Shown: positions 1-6,082, counted from the stretch's first letter. The stretch: 6,945 bases of DNA from CAZLBV01 sp964557845 (GCA_964557845.1 CAZLBV010000017.1:1-6945), one strand, 5' to 3'. The notes: generated from the sequence alone by a model not told the origin. Numbers and translations: made by a program.

Positions 1-228
1 GGGATGAACCAGCGTTTCATGATAGTAAAACTCATCCTTTACTGTAGTCTGAACCAAACCGTCCAGAAACAAGATATTCCCGAAGTGCTCATTGGCAATG
101 ATCTCGATCAGCTGATAGTCTGACTTTTTCCGGAATAAGATCTCGCCGGTCATGAAGAATATCCCGGAAGAAGGAGAATGAAACTCGCGAATTTCCCTTA
201 AAACCTTTGTTTTTTTCTCTTTTCTCAT
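1..228 (-). CDS. Second aminopropyltransferase (spermidine/thermospermine synthase-like), N-terminal part, cut by window edge
   Basis: Only the first 76 residues are present; the gene continues past the left edge. Reading from the ATG at 228, the translation starts MRKEKKTKVLREIREFHSPS and later contains HFGNILFLDGLVQTTVKDEF followed by YYHETLVHP. This matches, block for block, the N-terminal beta-strand domain of the aminopropyltransferase just upstream (FFGKMLFLD, then DEYIYHESLVHP), so the two are paralogues. The family transfers an aminopropyl group from decarboxylated S-adenosylmethionine to a polyamine. The catalytic methyltransferase-like domain lies outside the window, so activity cannot be judged. 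The ATG sits 2 bases after the upstream stop with no clear ribosome binding site, which suggests translational coupling in one operon. An in-frame ATG at 243, overlapping the upstream gene, is an alternative start that would add MDIVN. Confidence 0.8.
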   Translation of the reverse strand, partial: MRKEKKTKVLREIREFHSPSSGIFFMTGEILFRKKSDYQLIEIIANEHFGNILFLDGLVQTTVKDEFYYHETLVHP

Positions 229-230
229 GT

Positions 231-1142
231 TTACAATGTCCATATATAAGGATTTTTATCGGTGATGACCTGACCTTTATCCAGGCTTTCAAACAGATAT
301 GCCGGCAAAATGAAATAAGTCCTATGCATTTCCGGACGGTAAAACCGCACCCCATCCCGATTCAGGGCACTAAATCTTGATCTTATCTTTTCTTCGGCTG
401 AATCTAAAGATGCCTTATCCTTGGCCGCAGCTAAAAATCCCCAGGGAAGTCCAAAAGATAAAATAAAGACCCAGAACGGCTTAACCTCGGGAAATACCTT
501 TCTCAAGGTCTGATAACAGGATACGAAAAATTCATGATGGACCATGTCCGCGCTGCCGGCCTGCATGACGAACAGCCCCTTGTCTTTAAGTTTGCTGCTG
601 ATAAGCTGATAAAACTCTTGAGTAAAAAGCATAACTGAGGGGCCTTGATTGACCGGTTCTGTCAGATCGGAAATGATCATATCGTACTTATCTCGTGTCT
701 CCTCCACAAAACGGCGGGCATCCCCTATGACAAGCTCAGTTTTAGGATGGTCGAAGGCTCCCTGCGACCATTCCGGAAGATATTGTTTACAGATCTCGAT
801 CAACTCTTTGTCAATATCTACCATAGTCACCTTTTCAACCTCAGGATAGCGCAGAACCTCCCGGATGGTAGCCCCTTCACCCCCTCCTAGGATCAGAACA
901 TGCTTGAGATTGGGATGGTTTAACATCACCGGATGCACCAGAGATTCATGGTAAATATATTCATCGATCTGAGCGGACTGGATCTTTTTATCCAGAAACA
1001 GCATCTTTCCGAAAAATTTATTGGTAAAACACTGGATCATCTGGAATTTTGACCGGCCTTGATATAGGAGTTTATCGATCTTAAAACTCCGGATATAATC
1101 CCGGGAAAATGGTTCGTCGAAATAAAGGCCCTCTTTAACCAT
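231..1142 (-). CDS. Aminopropyltransferase, spermidine synthase family with ACL5/thermospermine-synthase-like motifs
   Basis: This 303-residue cytoplasmic protein is full length for the family. It is predicted to transfer aminopropyl from decarboxylated S-adenosylmethionine to putrescine, spermidine or a similar amine. The N-terminal strand domain (about 1-75) ends in YHESLVHP. The Rossmann domain carries GGGEGATIRE (86-95) for the nucleoside substrate, VDID (108-111), GDA (140-142) and the active-site segment SDLTEPVNQGPS (158-169), followed by LFTQEFY and FVMQAGS (191-197). GGGEG, DL..PV..GP and the .TQAG-like segment resemble plant and thermophile thermospermine synthases (ACL5 type) more than classical SpeE (GGGDG, DSSDP). 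The substrate and product are inferred only. The second active-site acid is Glu162 where most homologues have Asp. An in-frame TGA six codons upstream makes ATG 1142 the first usable start. A second paralogue follows 2 bases downstream. Confidence 0.88.
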   Translation of the reverse strand: MVKEGLYFDEPFSRDYIRSFKIDKLLYQGRSKFQMIQCFTNKFFGKMLFLDKKIQSAQIDEYIYHESLVHPVMLNHPNLKHVLILGGGEGATIREVLRYPEVEKVTMVDIDKELIEICKQYLPEWSQGAFDHPKTELVIGDARRFVEETRDKYDMIISDLTEPVNQGPSVMLFTQEFYQLISSKLKDKGLFVMQAGSADMVHHEFFVSCYQTLRKVFPEVKPFWVFILSFGLPWGFLAAAKDKASLDSAEEKIRSRFSALNRDGVRFYRPEMHRTYFILPAYLFESLDKGQVITDKNPYIWTL

Positions 1143-1148
1143 GGACTG

Positions 1149-1177
1149 ATTATATCAACATAGAGCGTCCAGGTAAA
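1149..1177 (-). promoter_or_regulatory. Candidate promoter of the aminopropyltransferase operon, apparently leaderless
   Basis: On the minus strand, TTTACC (1177-1172) is followed after exactly 17 bases by a perfect TATAAT (1154-1149). The start codon at 1142 begins 6 bases past the -10 box, so transcription would begin at or next to the ATG and leave no room for a ribosome binding site. No Shine-Dalgarno-like sequence precedes the ATG, which fits. The -35 matches the consensus at four of six positions. This is a prediction from sequence only. Confidence 0.5.
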
Positions 1178-1186
1178 TAAAGTTAC

Positions 1187-1215
1187 TTGCCGGAAGCATT
1201 CAGGTAGCCTAAAAT
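1187..1215 (+). promoter_or_regulatory. Candidate promoter of the acyl-CoA synthetase/GNAT gene
   Basis: TTGCCG (1187-1192) and TAAAAT (1210-1215) are separated by 17 bases and match the sigma-70 consensus at four and five of six positions. It lies back to back with the minus-strand promoter of the divergent operon, the two -35 boxes being only 9 bases apart. The resulting leader would be about 80 bases. The match is modest, so other promoters in 1216-1290 remain possible. Confidence 0.35.
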
Positions 1216-1291
1216 AAGATTTCCAATGAACAATAATAGATATGGATTCAGATTGATCATGAATAAGAAATTTTGCCCATTCTTTTCAATT

Positions 1292-1296
1292 AGGAG
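1292..1296 (+). promoter_or_regulatory. Ribosome binding site of the acyl-CoA synthetase/GNAT gene
   Basis: AGGAG lies 6 bases before the ATG at 1303. It is well placed and fixes the start of the 895-residue protein. It contrasts with the divergent aminopropyltransferase gene, which has none. Confidence 0.8.
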
Positions 1297-1302
1297 CCGG
1301 AA

Positions 1303-3990
1303 ATGAGCATTCATAATCTCGAACGGATATTTAATCCATTTCGTATAGCTCTTATCGGTATCTCACCCAACCCCAACAGTGTGGGTGGAAAAGTCCTCAG
1401 CAACCTGGTGGGAGGAGGATTCCGGGGGGTAGTATATCCGGTCAATCCTACCAGCGAGGCCGTCCTGGGCATTCAATGCTATCCGGATGTAAACAGCCTC
1501 CCCAAAACTCCGGACCTCGGGGTTATCTGCGCGCCGGCTCCTCAGGTCCCGGACATGGTTAAAGAATGCGGAGAGGCCGGCATCTTCGGCCTTATCATCA
1601 TGTCCGCCGGATTCAGGGAGATAGGTCCGGAGGGAATGGCACTGGAAGAAAAGATCCTTGCGGAAAAATCCAATTACGAAGACATGAGGATAATCGGCCC
1701 GAATTGTCTGGGTATAATCATCCCGGGACAGAATCTAAATGTCAGCTTCGCCGAAGGCATGCCCAAAAAAGGCCGGGTGGCCTTTATCTCTCAATCCGGC
1801 GCCCTGTGCACTTCTGTTCTCGATTGGGCCATCGAAGAAAATATCGGTTTTTCTTATTTTGTTTCCATCGGCAACACACTGGATGTCGACTACGGCGATC
1901 TGATCGATTACTTCGGAGAAGATGAACAAACAGAATCCATTCTGCTGTATATCGAATCCATTACCCGGGCCAGAAAATTCATGACTGCAGCCCGGGCTTT
2001 TGCCCGCACCAAACCGATCGTGGCTTACAAAGCCGGGAGGTTCCCGGAATCGGCTCGGGCTGCAGCATCCCATACAGGAGCCATGGCTGCTGAAGATGCG
2101 GTCTACGACGCTGCCTTCCACAGGATCGGCATATCCAGGATCTTTGATATCGGAGACATTTTTGACTGCGCCGAACTGATCGGCAAAAACAAGATCCCGC
2201 GGGGCCCCAGGTTGGGGATCATCACCAATGCCGGAGGCCCGGGTGTAATGGCCAGCGATACCCTGCTGGCCCATAAAGGAGAATTGGCTCATCTTTCTGA
2301 AGATACCATGGCACAGCTCAATGAAATGTTGCCTCCCATCTGGTCGCATGGAAATCCAGTGGATGTTTTAGGGGATGCCCGATCCAAAAGAATAGTCAAA
2401 ACCACAGAAATTGTGCTTCAGGATAAAAATGTGGATGCTGTTCTCATCATCCTCACGCCTCAAGCCATGACCAATCCCACCAAGATCGCTTCTGTCATTT
2501 ACCCTCTTGCTGAAACACACAAAAAACCTCTGCTGGCTGCCTGGTTGGGTGGAAAAAAAATGCGGGAAGGGATCCAGATCCTCAATGATAACGGGATCTC
2601 CACCTATGAAACTCCGGAACAGGCCGTGCGAGCTTTCATGACCCTGGTGGATTACTCCCGCAATCTGGAAAGTTTGTATGAAACTCCGGAAGATATACCC
2701 GTGGAATTCACTTTAGACCGGAAAAAGATCCGGGAGCATTTTGATTCTCTGATCAGCGAAGATAAAGAGATGCTATTTGAAGAGGTCTCAAAAAAACTGC
2801 TGGAAGCCTATGGCATCCCCACTTCAGCACCCCAGGCAGCAGCAACAGTGGAAGAGGCGGTCAAGGTCGCCGGAGATATCGGGTATCCTGTGGTTTTGAA
2901 GATCTTCTCACCTGATATCATCCATAAGACCGATGTCGGAGGGGTGGCTCTTGATCTTCAAGATGAAAAAATGGTGAGGGAAGCCTATGAGCGCATGCTG
3001 TCCGGAGTACGCTCCAGTTTACCCGAAGCCCGGATCAATGGTGTTTTCATCCAGAAAATGATAAAGGAAAAAAACAGCATCGAAATGATCCTGGGGATCA
3101 AAAAAGATCCTGTGTTCGGGACCGTGCTTATGGTGGGCTCGGGAGGTATCACTGCCGAGCTTTTCAAAGATTATGCCCTGGGATTTCCTCCTTTAAACGA
3201 AAATCTGGTGTCCAGAATGCTGGAATCTTTAAAGATCTGGCCTTTGCTTAAAGGCTACCGGGGGCACCCGGCGGTCGATCTCAAGAAGCTCATCGAGATA
3301 ATCATCCGGCTGTCATATATAGCGGCGGACTATCCTGAGATCCAGGAGCTGGATATCAATCCCCTGTTGGTATCAGAAGAAACAGCAGTAGCCCTGGATG
3401 CCCGGATCGTGATCGACAAAGAGGCTGTTGCCAAGGAGATGAAACCTTATTCGCACCTGGCCTTAAGGCCTTATCCGGAAGAATATGTTCGTCCGGCTGA
3501 ACTCAAAGATGGAACTCCCATTATCTTGCGTCCAATAAAACCCGAGGATGAACCCATGTGGTTTGAGCTCTTGGGAAGCTGCTCTCGCGAATCCATTTAT
3601 TCACGGTTCCGCTACTTTTTTCACTGGCGCACCCATGAGGTGGCTTCCCGGTACTGTTTTATCGACTATGACCGGGAGATAGCCATCGTGGCTGAGCTGA
3701 ATGAGAATGGAAAACGCCGGCTGCTGGGGGGGGGAAGGCTGGTAGCTGATCCTGATCACGAATCCGTGGAATATGCGGTTCTGGTGGGCGATGCCTGGCA
3801 GAATAAGGGATTGGGCAGCCTTCTGACCGACTACTGTTATGAGATCGCCCAACACTGGGGGCTTAAGTACATGGTGGCCCAGACCACAACCGATAACCAC
3901 CGCATGGTGGCTGTCTTCCGCAACAAAGGTTTCACCATCAAAACCGAGCCCGGCTCTACTCTGGTGGAAGTGTCCAAGAAGTTGAATTGA
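1303..3990 (+). CDS. ADP-forming acyl-CoA (acetyl-CoA) synthetase fused to a GNAT acetyltransferase, Pat/PatZ-like
   Basis: This 895-residue four-part protein has an N-terminal CoA-binding Rossmann domain (about 1-135, IALIGISPNPNSVGGKVLSNL), a succinyl-CoA-ligase-like domain (about 150-460), an ATP-grasp domain (about 490-705, VLKIFSPDIIHKTDVGGVAL and ELDINPLL) and a C-terminal GNAT domain (about 737-893). The GNAT acetyl-CoA loop is QNKGLG (833-838), and Glu823 in VEYAVLV is the likely general base. The architecture is that of Pat/PatZ, which acetylate protein lysines and silence AMP-forming acetyl-CoA synthetase. Salmonella Pat has lost the phosphohistidine of its synthetase half. Here SHTGA keeps His257, and Glu218 and His541 (HKTDVGG) are also present, matching the catalytic set of Pyrococcus ADP-forming synthetase. 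I infer that it may both make or use acyl-CoA with ATP formation and acetylate proteins. It has its own ribosome binding site and stands alone, divergent from the polyamine genes. Confidence 0.92.
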   Translation: MSIHNLERIFNPFRIALIGISPNPNSVGGKVLSNLVGGGFRGVVYPVNPTSEAVLGIQCYPDVNSLPKTPDLGVICAPAPQVPDMVKECGEAGIFGLIIMSAGFREIGPEGMALEEKILAEKSNYEDMRIIGPNCLGIIIPGQNLNVSFAEGMPKKGRVAFISQSGALCTSVLDWAIEENIGFSYFVSIGNTLDVDYGDLIDYFGEDEQTESILLYIESITRARKFMTAARAFARTKPIVAYKAGRFPESARAAASHTGAMAAEDAVYDAAFHRIGISRIFDIGDIFDCAELIGKNKIPRGPRLGIITNAGGPGVMASDTLLAHKGELAHLSEDTMAQLNEMLPPIWSHGNPVDVLGDARSKRIVKTTEIVLQDKNVDAVLIILTPQAMTNPTKIASVIYPLAETHKKPLLAAWLGGKKMREGIQILNDNGISTYETPEQAVRAFMTLVDYSRNLESLYETPEDIPVEFTLDRKKIREHFDSLISEDKEMLFEEVSKKLLEAYGIPTSAPQAAATVEEAVKVAGDIGYPVVLKIFSPDIIHKTDVGGVALDLQDEKMVREAYERMLSGVRSSLPEARINGVFIQKMIKEKNSIEMILGIKKDPVFGTVLMVGSGGITAELFKDYALGFPPLNENLVSRMLESLKIWPLLKGYRGHPAVDLKKLIEIIIRLSYIAADYPEIQELDINPLLVSEETAVALDARIVIDKEAVAKEMKPYSHLALRPYPEEYVRPAELKDGTPIILRPIKPEDEPMWFELLGSCSRESIYSRFRYFFHWRTHEVASRYCFIDYDREIAIVAELNENGKRRLLGGGRLVADPDHESVEYAVLVGDAWQNKGLGSLLTDYCYEIAQHWGLKYMVAQTTTDNHRMVAVFRNKGFTIKTEPGSTLVEVSKKLN

Positions 3991-4013
3991 GAAATTGCGT
4001 TTAAGCTTTTTCC

Positions 4014-4032
4014 TCCCCTGAAGGGATTTTTT
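4014..4032 (+). terminator. Possible weak terminator after the synthetase/GNAT gene
   Basis: TCCC (4014-4017) and GGGA (4023-4026) can pair around a 5-base loop and are followed directly by six T (4027-4032). The position 23 bases after the stop codon is right, but a 4-bp stem is short for an intrinsic terminator. Confidence 0.35.
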
Positions 4033-4085
4033 AACTTTTGTATTTTCTTGATTACAAATCCGAATGGATAAATTATTTGATATAC

Positions 4086-4121
4086 TTGACAGACATAAAA
4101 ATATGTATTACTTTGTAATAC
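4086..4121 (+). promoter_or_regulatory. Promoter/operator region of the RHH-PIN toxin-antitoxin operon, with a perfect 17-bp palindrome
   Basis: A consensus -35 hexamer TTGACA (4086-4091) is followed by two adjacent dyads. The first is ACATA-AAAA-TATGT (4093-4106). The second is GTATTAC-TTT-GTAATAC (4105-4121), a perfect inverted repeat of 7-bp arms. Ribbon-helix-helix antitoxins usually repress their own operon by binding such dyads over the promoter, so this is the likely operator. The -10 box is uncertain: TGTAAT (4114-4119), inside the palindrome, is a good match but is 22 bases from TTGACA. Confidence 0.55.
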
Positions 4122-4124
4122 AGT

Positions 4125-4128
4125 GGAG
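4125..4128 (+). promoter_or_regulatory. Ribosome binding site that decides the antitoxin start
   Basis: GGAG ends 7 bases before the ATG at 4136. It supports that start over the in-frame ATG at 4064, whose extra 24 codons would run through the promoter and operator. Confidence 0.65.
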
Positions 4129-4135
4129 ATGTAAA

Positions 4136-4354
4136 ATGAGTCAAACAATGACTGTTAGGATCCCCGATGATTTAAGCAAAGACTTAAAGGAAATCAGTAA
4201 AAAGGAAGGCATCCCTATCAGCAATTTAGTACGTGAATCCTTAAAAAAATACGTTATGCTCTACCGATTCCGTAAATTAAGGGAAATGGTCTTACCTTTT
4301 GCTGAAGCACAGGGTATTCTAACGGATGAAGATGTTTACAAACAGATTTCATGA
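4136..4354 (+). CDS. Ribbon-helix-helix (CopG-like) antitoxin of a PIN toxin pair
   Basis: This 72-residue protein begins MSQTMTVRIPDDLSKDLKEI. It has the compact ribbon-helix-helix pattern: a short polar strand (TMTVRIP, 4-10), helix A (DDLSKDLKEISKKEG), a turn at IPISN, and helix B (LVRESLKKYVMLYRF). The C-terminal tail (about 45-72, REMVLPFAEAQGILTDEDVY) would wrap the toxin and block it, as is usual for this class. The strand should contact DNA as a dimer, most likely at the palindrome at 4105-4121. The last four bases of the gene overlap the toxin start (ATGA), the normal coupling of antitoxin and toxin. An upstream in-frame ATG at 4064 is rejected because GGAG stands before 4136 and homology begins there. 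Confidence 0.82.
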   Translation: MSQTMTVRIPDDLSKDLKEISKKEGIPISNLVRESLKKYVMLYRFRKLREMVLPFAEAQGILTDEDVYKQIS

Positions 4355-4758
4355 AAGTTCTACTCGATACGAACGTCATTTTTTCTGCATTTGCTGCCCG
4401 AGGGCTGGCTCATGCGGTATTCGAACTTTGCCTGGAAAAGCATACAATCCTTATCAGTGAAACCATTTTATCTGAGTTGTCTTCTCATCTGATAAAAAAA
4501 TTAAAAATACCCCAGGAAGGTGTGCATTTGATCATCGATTTCTTAAGAGAAAGCTGTTTTCTGGGCGAAGTAGCTTTTGTCAACAATACCGCCTGTCGAG
4601 ATAAGAAGGATGTTCATATACTCGGATTGGCAGAAAAAATACGGCCGGAGTTCATAGTCACCGGGGATGAAGATCTTCTTGTTCTTAAACAATACAAGAA
4701 TACCTTGATCGTAAACCCCAGAGAATTCTGGGAAAAAGAGAAAAAAAGAAACAAATGA
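4351..4758 (+). CDS. PIN-domain toxin, probable endoribonuclease (COG1569-like)
   Basis: This 135-residue protein is the length of a single PIN domain. The acidic, metal-binding residues of the nuclease fold appear in order: Asp6 in MKVLLDTNVIFSAF, Glu42 in ETILSELSSHL, Asp87 in CRDKKDVHILGLA (with Asp84 nearby), and Asp106/Asp108 in IVTGDEDLL. The C-terminal VNPREFW segment is typical of the 'putative toxin-antitoxin system toxin, PIN family' group. PIN toxins cut RNA (tRNA, rRNA or mRNA) in the cytoplasm and slow growth; the target of this one cannot be read from sequence. All catalytic acids are intact, so it is probably active. It has no ribosome binding site of its own and overlaps the antitoxin by four bases, so its translation depends on the antitoxin message. 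The C-terminus is lysine-rich. Confidence 0.85.
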   Translation: MKVLLDTNVIFSAFAARGLAHAVFELCLEKHTILISETILSELSSHLIKKLKIPQEGVHLIIDFLRESCFLGEVAFVNNTACRDKKDVHILGLAEKIRPEFIVTGDEDLLVLKQYKNTLIVNPREFWEKEKKRNK

Positions 4759-4870
4759 CTCTCAGGAACCTTTAAACTTATTTCCAATGGTTGAGATTGA
4801 CTTCCTGAGTCGTGCCCTTGAAAAGTAGTGTGGCGCAACCGATTTTTTTATAGAAGAAGCTTCTCAACCA
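4757..4870. repeat. Nested inverted repeats behind the PIN toxin gene
   Basis: The gap after the toxin holds several dyads. GACT-CT-CAGGAA (4757-4768) pairs with TTCCTGAGTC (4802-4811) apart from a CT bulge. TGGTTGAGA (4788-4796) pairs perfectly with TCTCAACCA (4862-4870). GTGCC (4812-4816) pairs with GGCGC (4832-4836) with one G-U. AGAAGCTTCT (4855-4864) is a perfect 10-bp palindrome. A run of seven T lies at 4843-4849. The set could act as a loose terminator or be the scar of a lost small element. Some of the pairings exclude each other. Confidence 0.4.
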
Positions 4871-4877
4871 ATTCAGA

Positions 4878-5234
4878 CTATTTAATATATTCAAATTTTA
4901 ATATTTCACTTTCTGTTTCACCATAAATGGTAGATCCATCATCCGATATTATCATCTGATAAATTTCCTTATCTAACTCAATTTGCTCGATCATTATTCC
5001 ATTGTTATCCAGAACATAAATGATATTGCTTAGGTTTGCTGGGTCGTTTTCTTTATTGTTCCAGTACTTGCCTGAATATAATAAAAATATTTCATCGAGT
5101 TTTTGGTTATAGCAGATGTCAAGATACCCAAATCTGGTTTTTTCACTATAAGTCATTGTATAGAATTGACCAGCAGCAACTATCTCATATTCAGGGGAAA
5201 ATGGATCTATTCCCTTTTCGTGCAGTTTCTTAAT
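4878..5234 (-). pseudogene. C-terminal remnant of a six-bladed beta-propeller protein (BF3164/TolB-like)
   Basis: The frame is open for 118 codons from just after a TAA at 5235-5237 to the TAG at 4878. The first ATG is only at 5156 (92 residues), yet the sequence before it reads like the same protein: KGIDPFSPEYEIVAAGQFYT leads smoothly into MTYSEKTRFGYLDICY. The rest, including DEIFLLYSGKYW, NIIYVLDNNG, IELDKEIYQMIISDDGSTIY and EILKFEY, has the strand-turn pattern of the last blades of BF3164-like propellers, which are normally lipoproteins of about 350-400 residues. No signal peptide, start or earlier blades are present, so I call it a 5'-truncated remnant. The same frame upstream is crossed by several TAA codons. 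A short start at 5156 could still be expressed, but it would not fold as a propeller. Confidence 0.6.
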
Positions 5235-5282
5235 TTAATATAACATAGTCTCAGGATTATTGAGAACTAGGAAAAATTATTA

Positions 5283-5472
5283 TCTTGTTTTGAGGTAATT
5301 TTTTAAATCTCGATAGTAATTTTCACCGGCATGAATTTCCTGCATAAAAAAATTTCTAATAAAAAAATATTACAGAGGGATTTTTATAATTTGTTTATTT
5401 TCTGTACTAAGAATCAACCTGGCTGGAATTACATGGGCGTATGTATAATATCCAGTTAATAATTTTAAGGTT
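5283..5472 (-). other. AT-rich gap with a broken open frame, possible gene debris
   Basis: No complete gene is visible between the BrnA stop and the propeller remnant. On the minus strand one frame reads about 34 codons ending LILSTENKQIIKIPL, then TAA (5370-5372), then YFFIRNFF and a 21-residue stretch from ATG 5345 (MQEIHAGENYYRDLKNYLKT) to TAA at 5280-5282. This is the same frame as the propeller remnant at 4878-5234. It may be decayed coding sequence, perhaps of that gene, but I do not recognise the peptides and the A/T richness makes chance open frames likely. Confidence 0.25.
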
Positions 5473-5748
5473 TTATTCTGTGGATCTTAACTCTTGTTCT
5501 ATCCGTTCCGCTAAAAACATTTTTAGTAACGATTGGTAGGGAATATCTCTTTTATTTGCAAGTAGTTTAAGCTCGGCCAGCATTAGCTCAGGCAATCGTA
5601 AAGATATGGTTTTAAGAGATGGTTTCAGATCTGGTGAAATAACCTTTCTGGCATTTTCCCAATCGATGTATTCAGTTGAATCTTCCTTAGCCCAGAATTC
5701 GCGCTCTTCATCCTCGGATTTAAACTTAGGTATTTTTTTGGTATTCAT
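5473..5748 (-). CDS. brnA: BrnA-type ribbon-helix-helix antitoxin
   Basis: This 91-residue protein has two parts. The N-terminal half, MNTKKIPKFKSEDEEREFWA then STEYIDWENARKV, is the signature of the CopG/BrnA antitoxin family (IPxFxSExEExxFW). It normally binds and covers the toxin. The C-terminal half (about 46-88) is the ribbon-helix-helix: strand KTISLRLPE, helix LMLAELKLLANKRDI, helix YQSLLKMFLAERIEQEL. Dimers of this fold bind DNA and repress the operon. The start overlaps the stop of the upstream BrnT toxin by four bases (ATGA), the standard toxin-first order for this family. There is no good ribosome binding site, so translation is coupled. No defect is seen. Confidence 0.85.
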   Translation of the reverse strand: MNTKKIPKFKSEDEEREFWAKEDSTEYIDWENARKVISPDLKPSLKTISLRLPELMLAELKLLANKRDIPYQSLLKMFLAERIEQELRSTE

Positions 5749-6047
5749 GATTTTTCAAAAACCTTTCGCTCTTTTTTGTTCATATCTCTCGCCGATATAA
5801 CTCTTATAAGCTTTTTTCTTATTGTAAAAACAATAAATAGTTTTCTTTTTGCATCCGTGATGCCTAATGCATAATAGCGAGATCCACTCTGCGAATGCTT
5901 CTTATCTAGGCCCGCAACCAAGGGACGATTGAAAAAAACTTGTTCACATTCAGAGGCTGAAACACGATGCTTCTCCCAATTTTTGAGAAGGTTTCCTTCG
6001 TCCCATTCAAAACCTTCCCAATCTGCAACCTCAAAATGGCTTTTCAT
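5745..6047 (-). CDS. brnT: BrnT-family toxin, ribonuclease with RelE-like fold
   Basis: This 100-residue protein shows the BrnT landmarks in order: FEWDEGN (13-19), NWEKHRVSASECEQVF (23-38), the DKKHS stretch (48-52), RYYALGITDAKRKLFIVFT (57-75), and IRVISARDMNKKERKVFE (81-98). BrnT (first studied in Brucella) has a RelE-like fold, cleaves RNA and arrests growth until bound by BrnA. The family regions are intact, so it is likely functional. The frame stays open to a TTG at 6065, which would add MIYTKF. I prefer ATG 6047 because a good promoter ends just before it and the TTG would lie upstream of the predicted transcription start. No ribosome binding site is seen at either start. It is coupled to the BrnA antitoxin by a four-base overlap. 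Confidence 0.87.
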   Translation of the reverse strand: MKSHFEVADWEGFEWDEGNLLKNWEKHRVSASECEQVFFNRPLVAGLDKKHSQSGSRYYALGITDAKRKLFIVFTIRKKLIRVISARDMNKKERKVFEKS

Positions 6048-6053
6048 AAATTT

Positions 6054-6082
6054 TGTATATATCAAACATATACATATGTCAA
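6054..6082 (-). promoter_or_regulatory. Promoter and operator of the brnTA operon, apparently leaderless
   Basis: On the minus strand, a perfect TTGACA (6082-6077) is followed after 17 bases by TATACA (6059-6054). The predicted start of transcription falls on the ATG at 6047, giving a leaderless message. A perfect inverted repeat, TGTATAT (6054-6060) and ATATACA (6068-6074) around 7 bases, covers the -10 box and spacer. A separate 8-bp palindrome, ACATATGT (6072-6079), overlaps the -35. The BrnA RHH dimer is expected to bind here and shut the operon off. Confidence 0.55.

Noticed and set aside
1735..2349. Long open frame (204 codons) on the minus strand
   Set aside because: It lies wholly antisense inside the synthetase/GNAT gene, and its translation has no recognisable fold; it is a shadow of the real gene's codon bias.
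4064..4135. Extended start of the RHH antitoxin at ATG 4064
   Set aside because: The extra 24 codons would run through the TTGACA box and the palindrome, and a ribosome binding site stands before ATG 4136.
4614..4838. Minus-strand open frame antisense to the PIN toxin
   Set aside because: It overlaps the catalytic end of a clear toxin gene and has no recognisable product.
6048..6065. TTG start for BrnT at 6065
   Set aside because: The predicted -10 box lies between TTG 6065 and ATG 6047, so the TTG would not be in the transcript; no ribosome binding site supports it.
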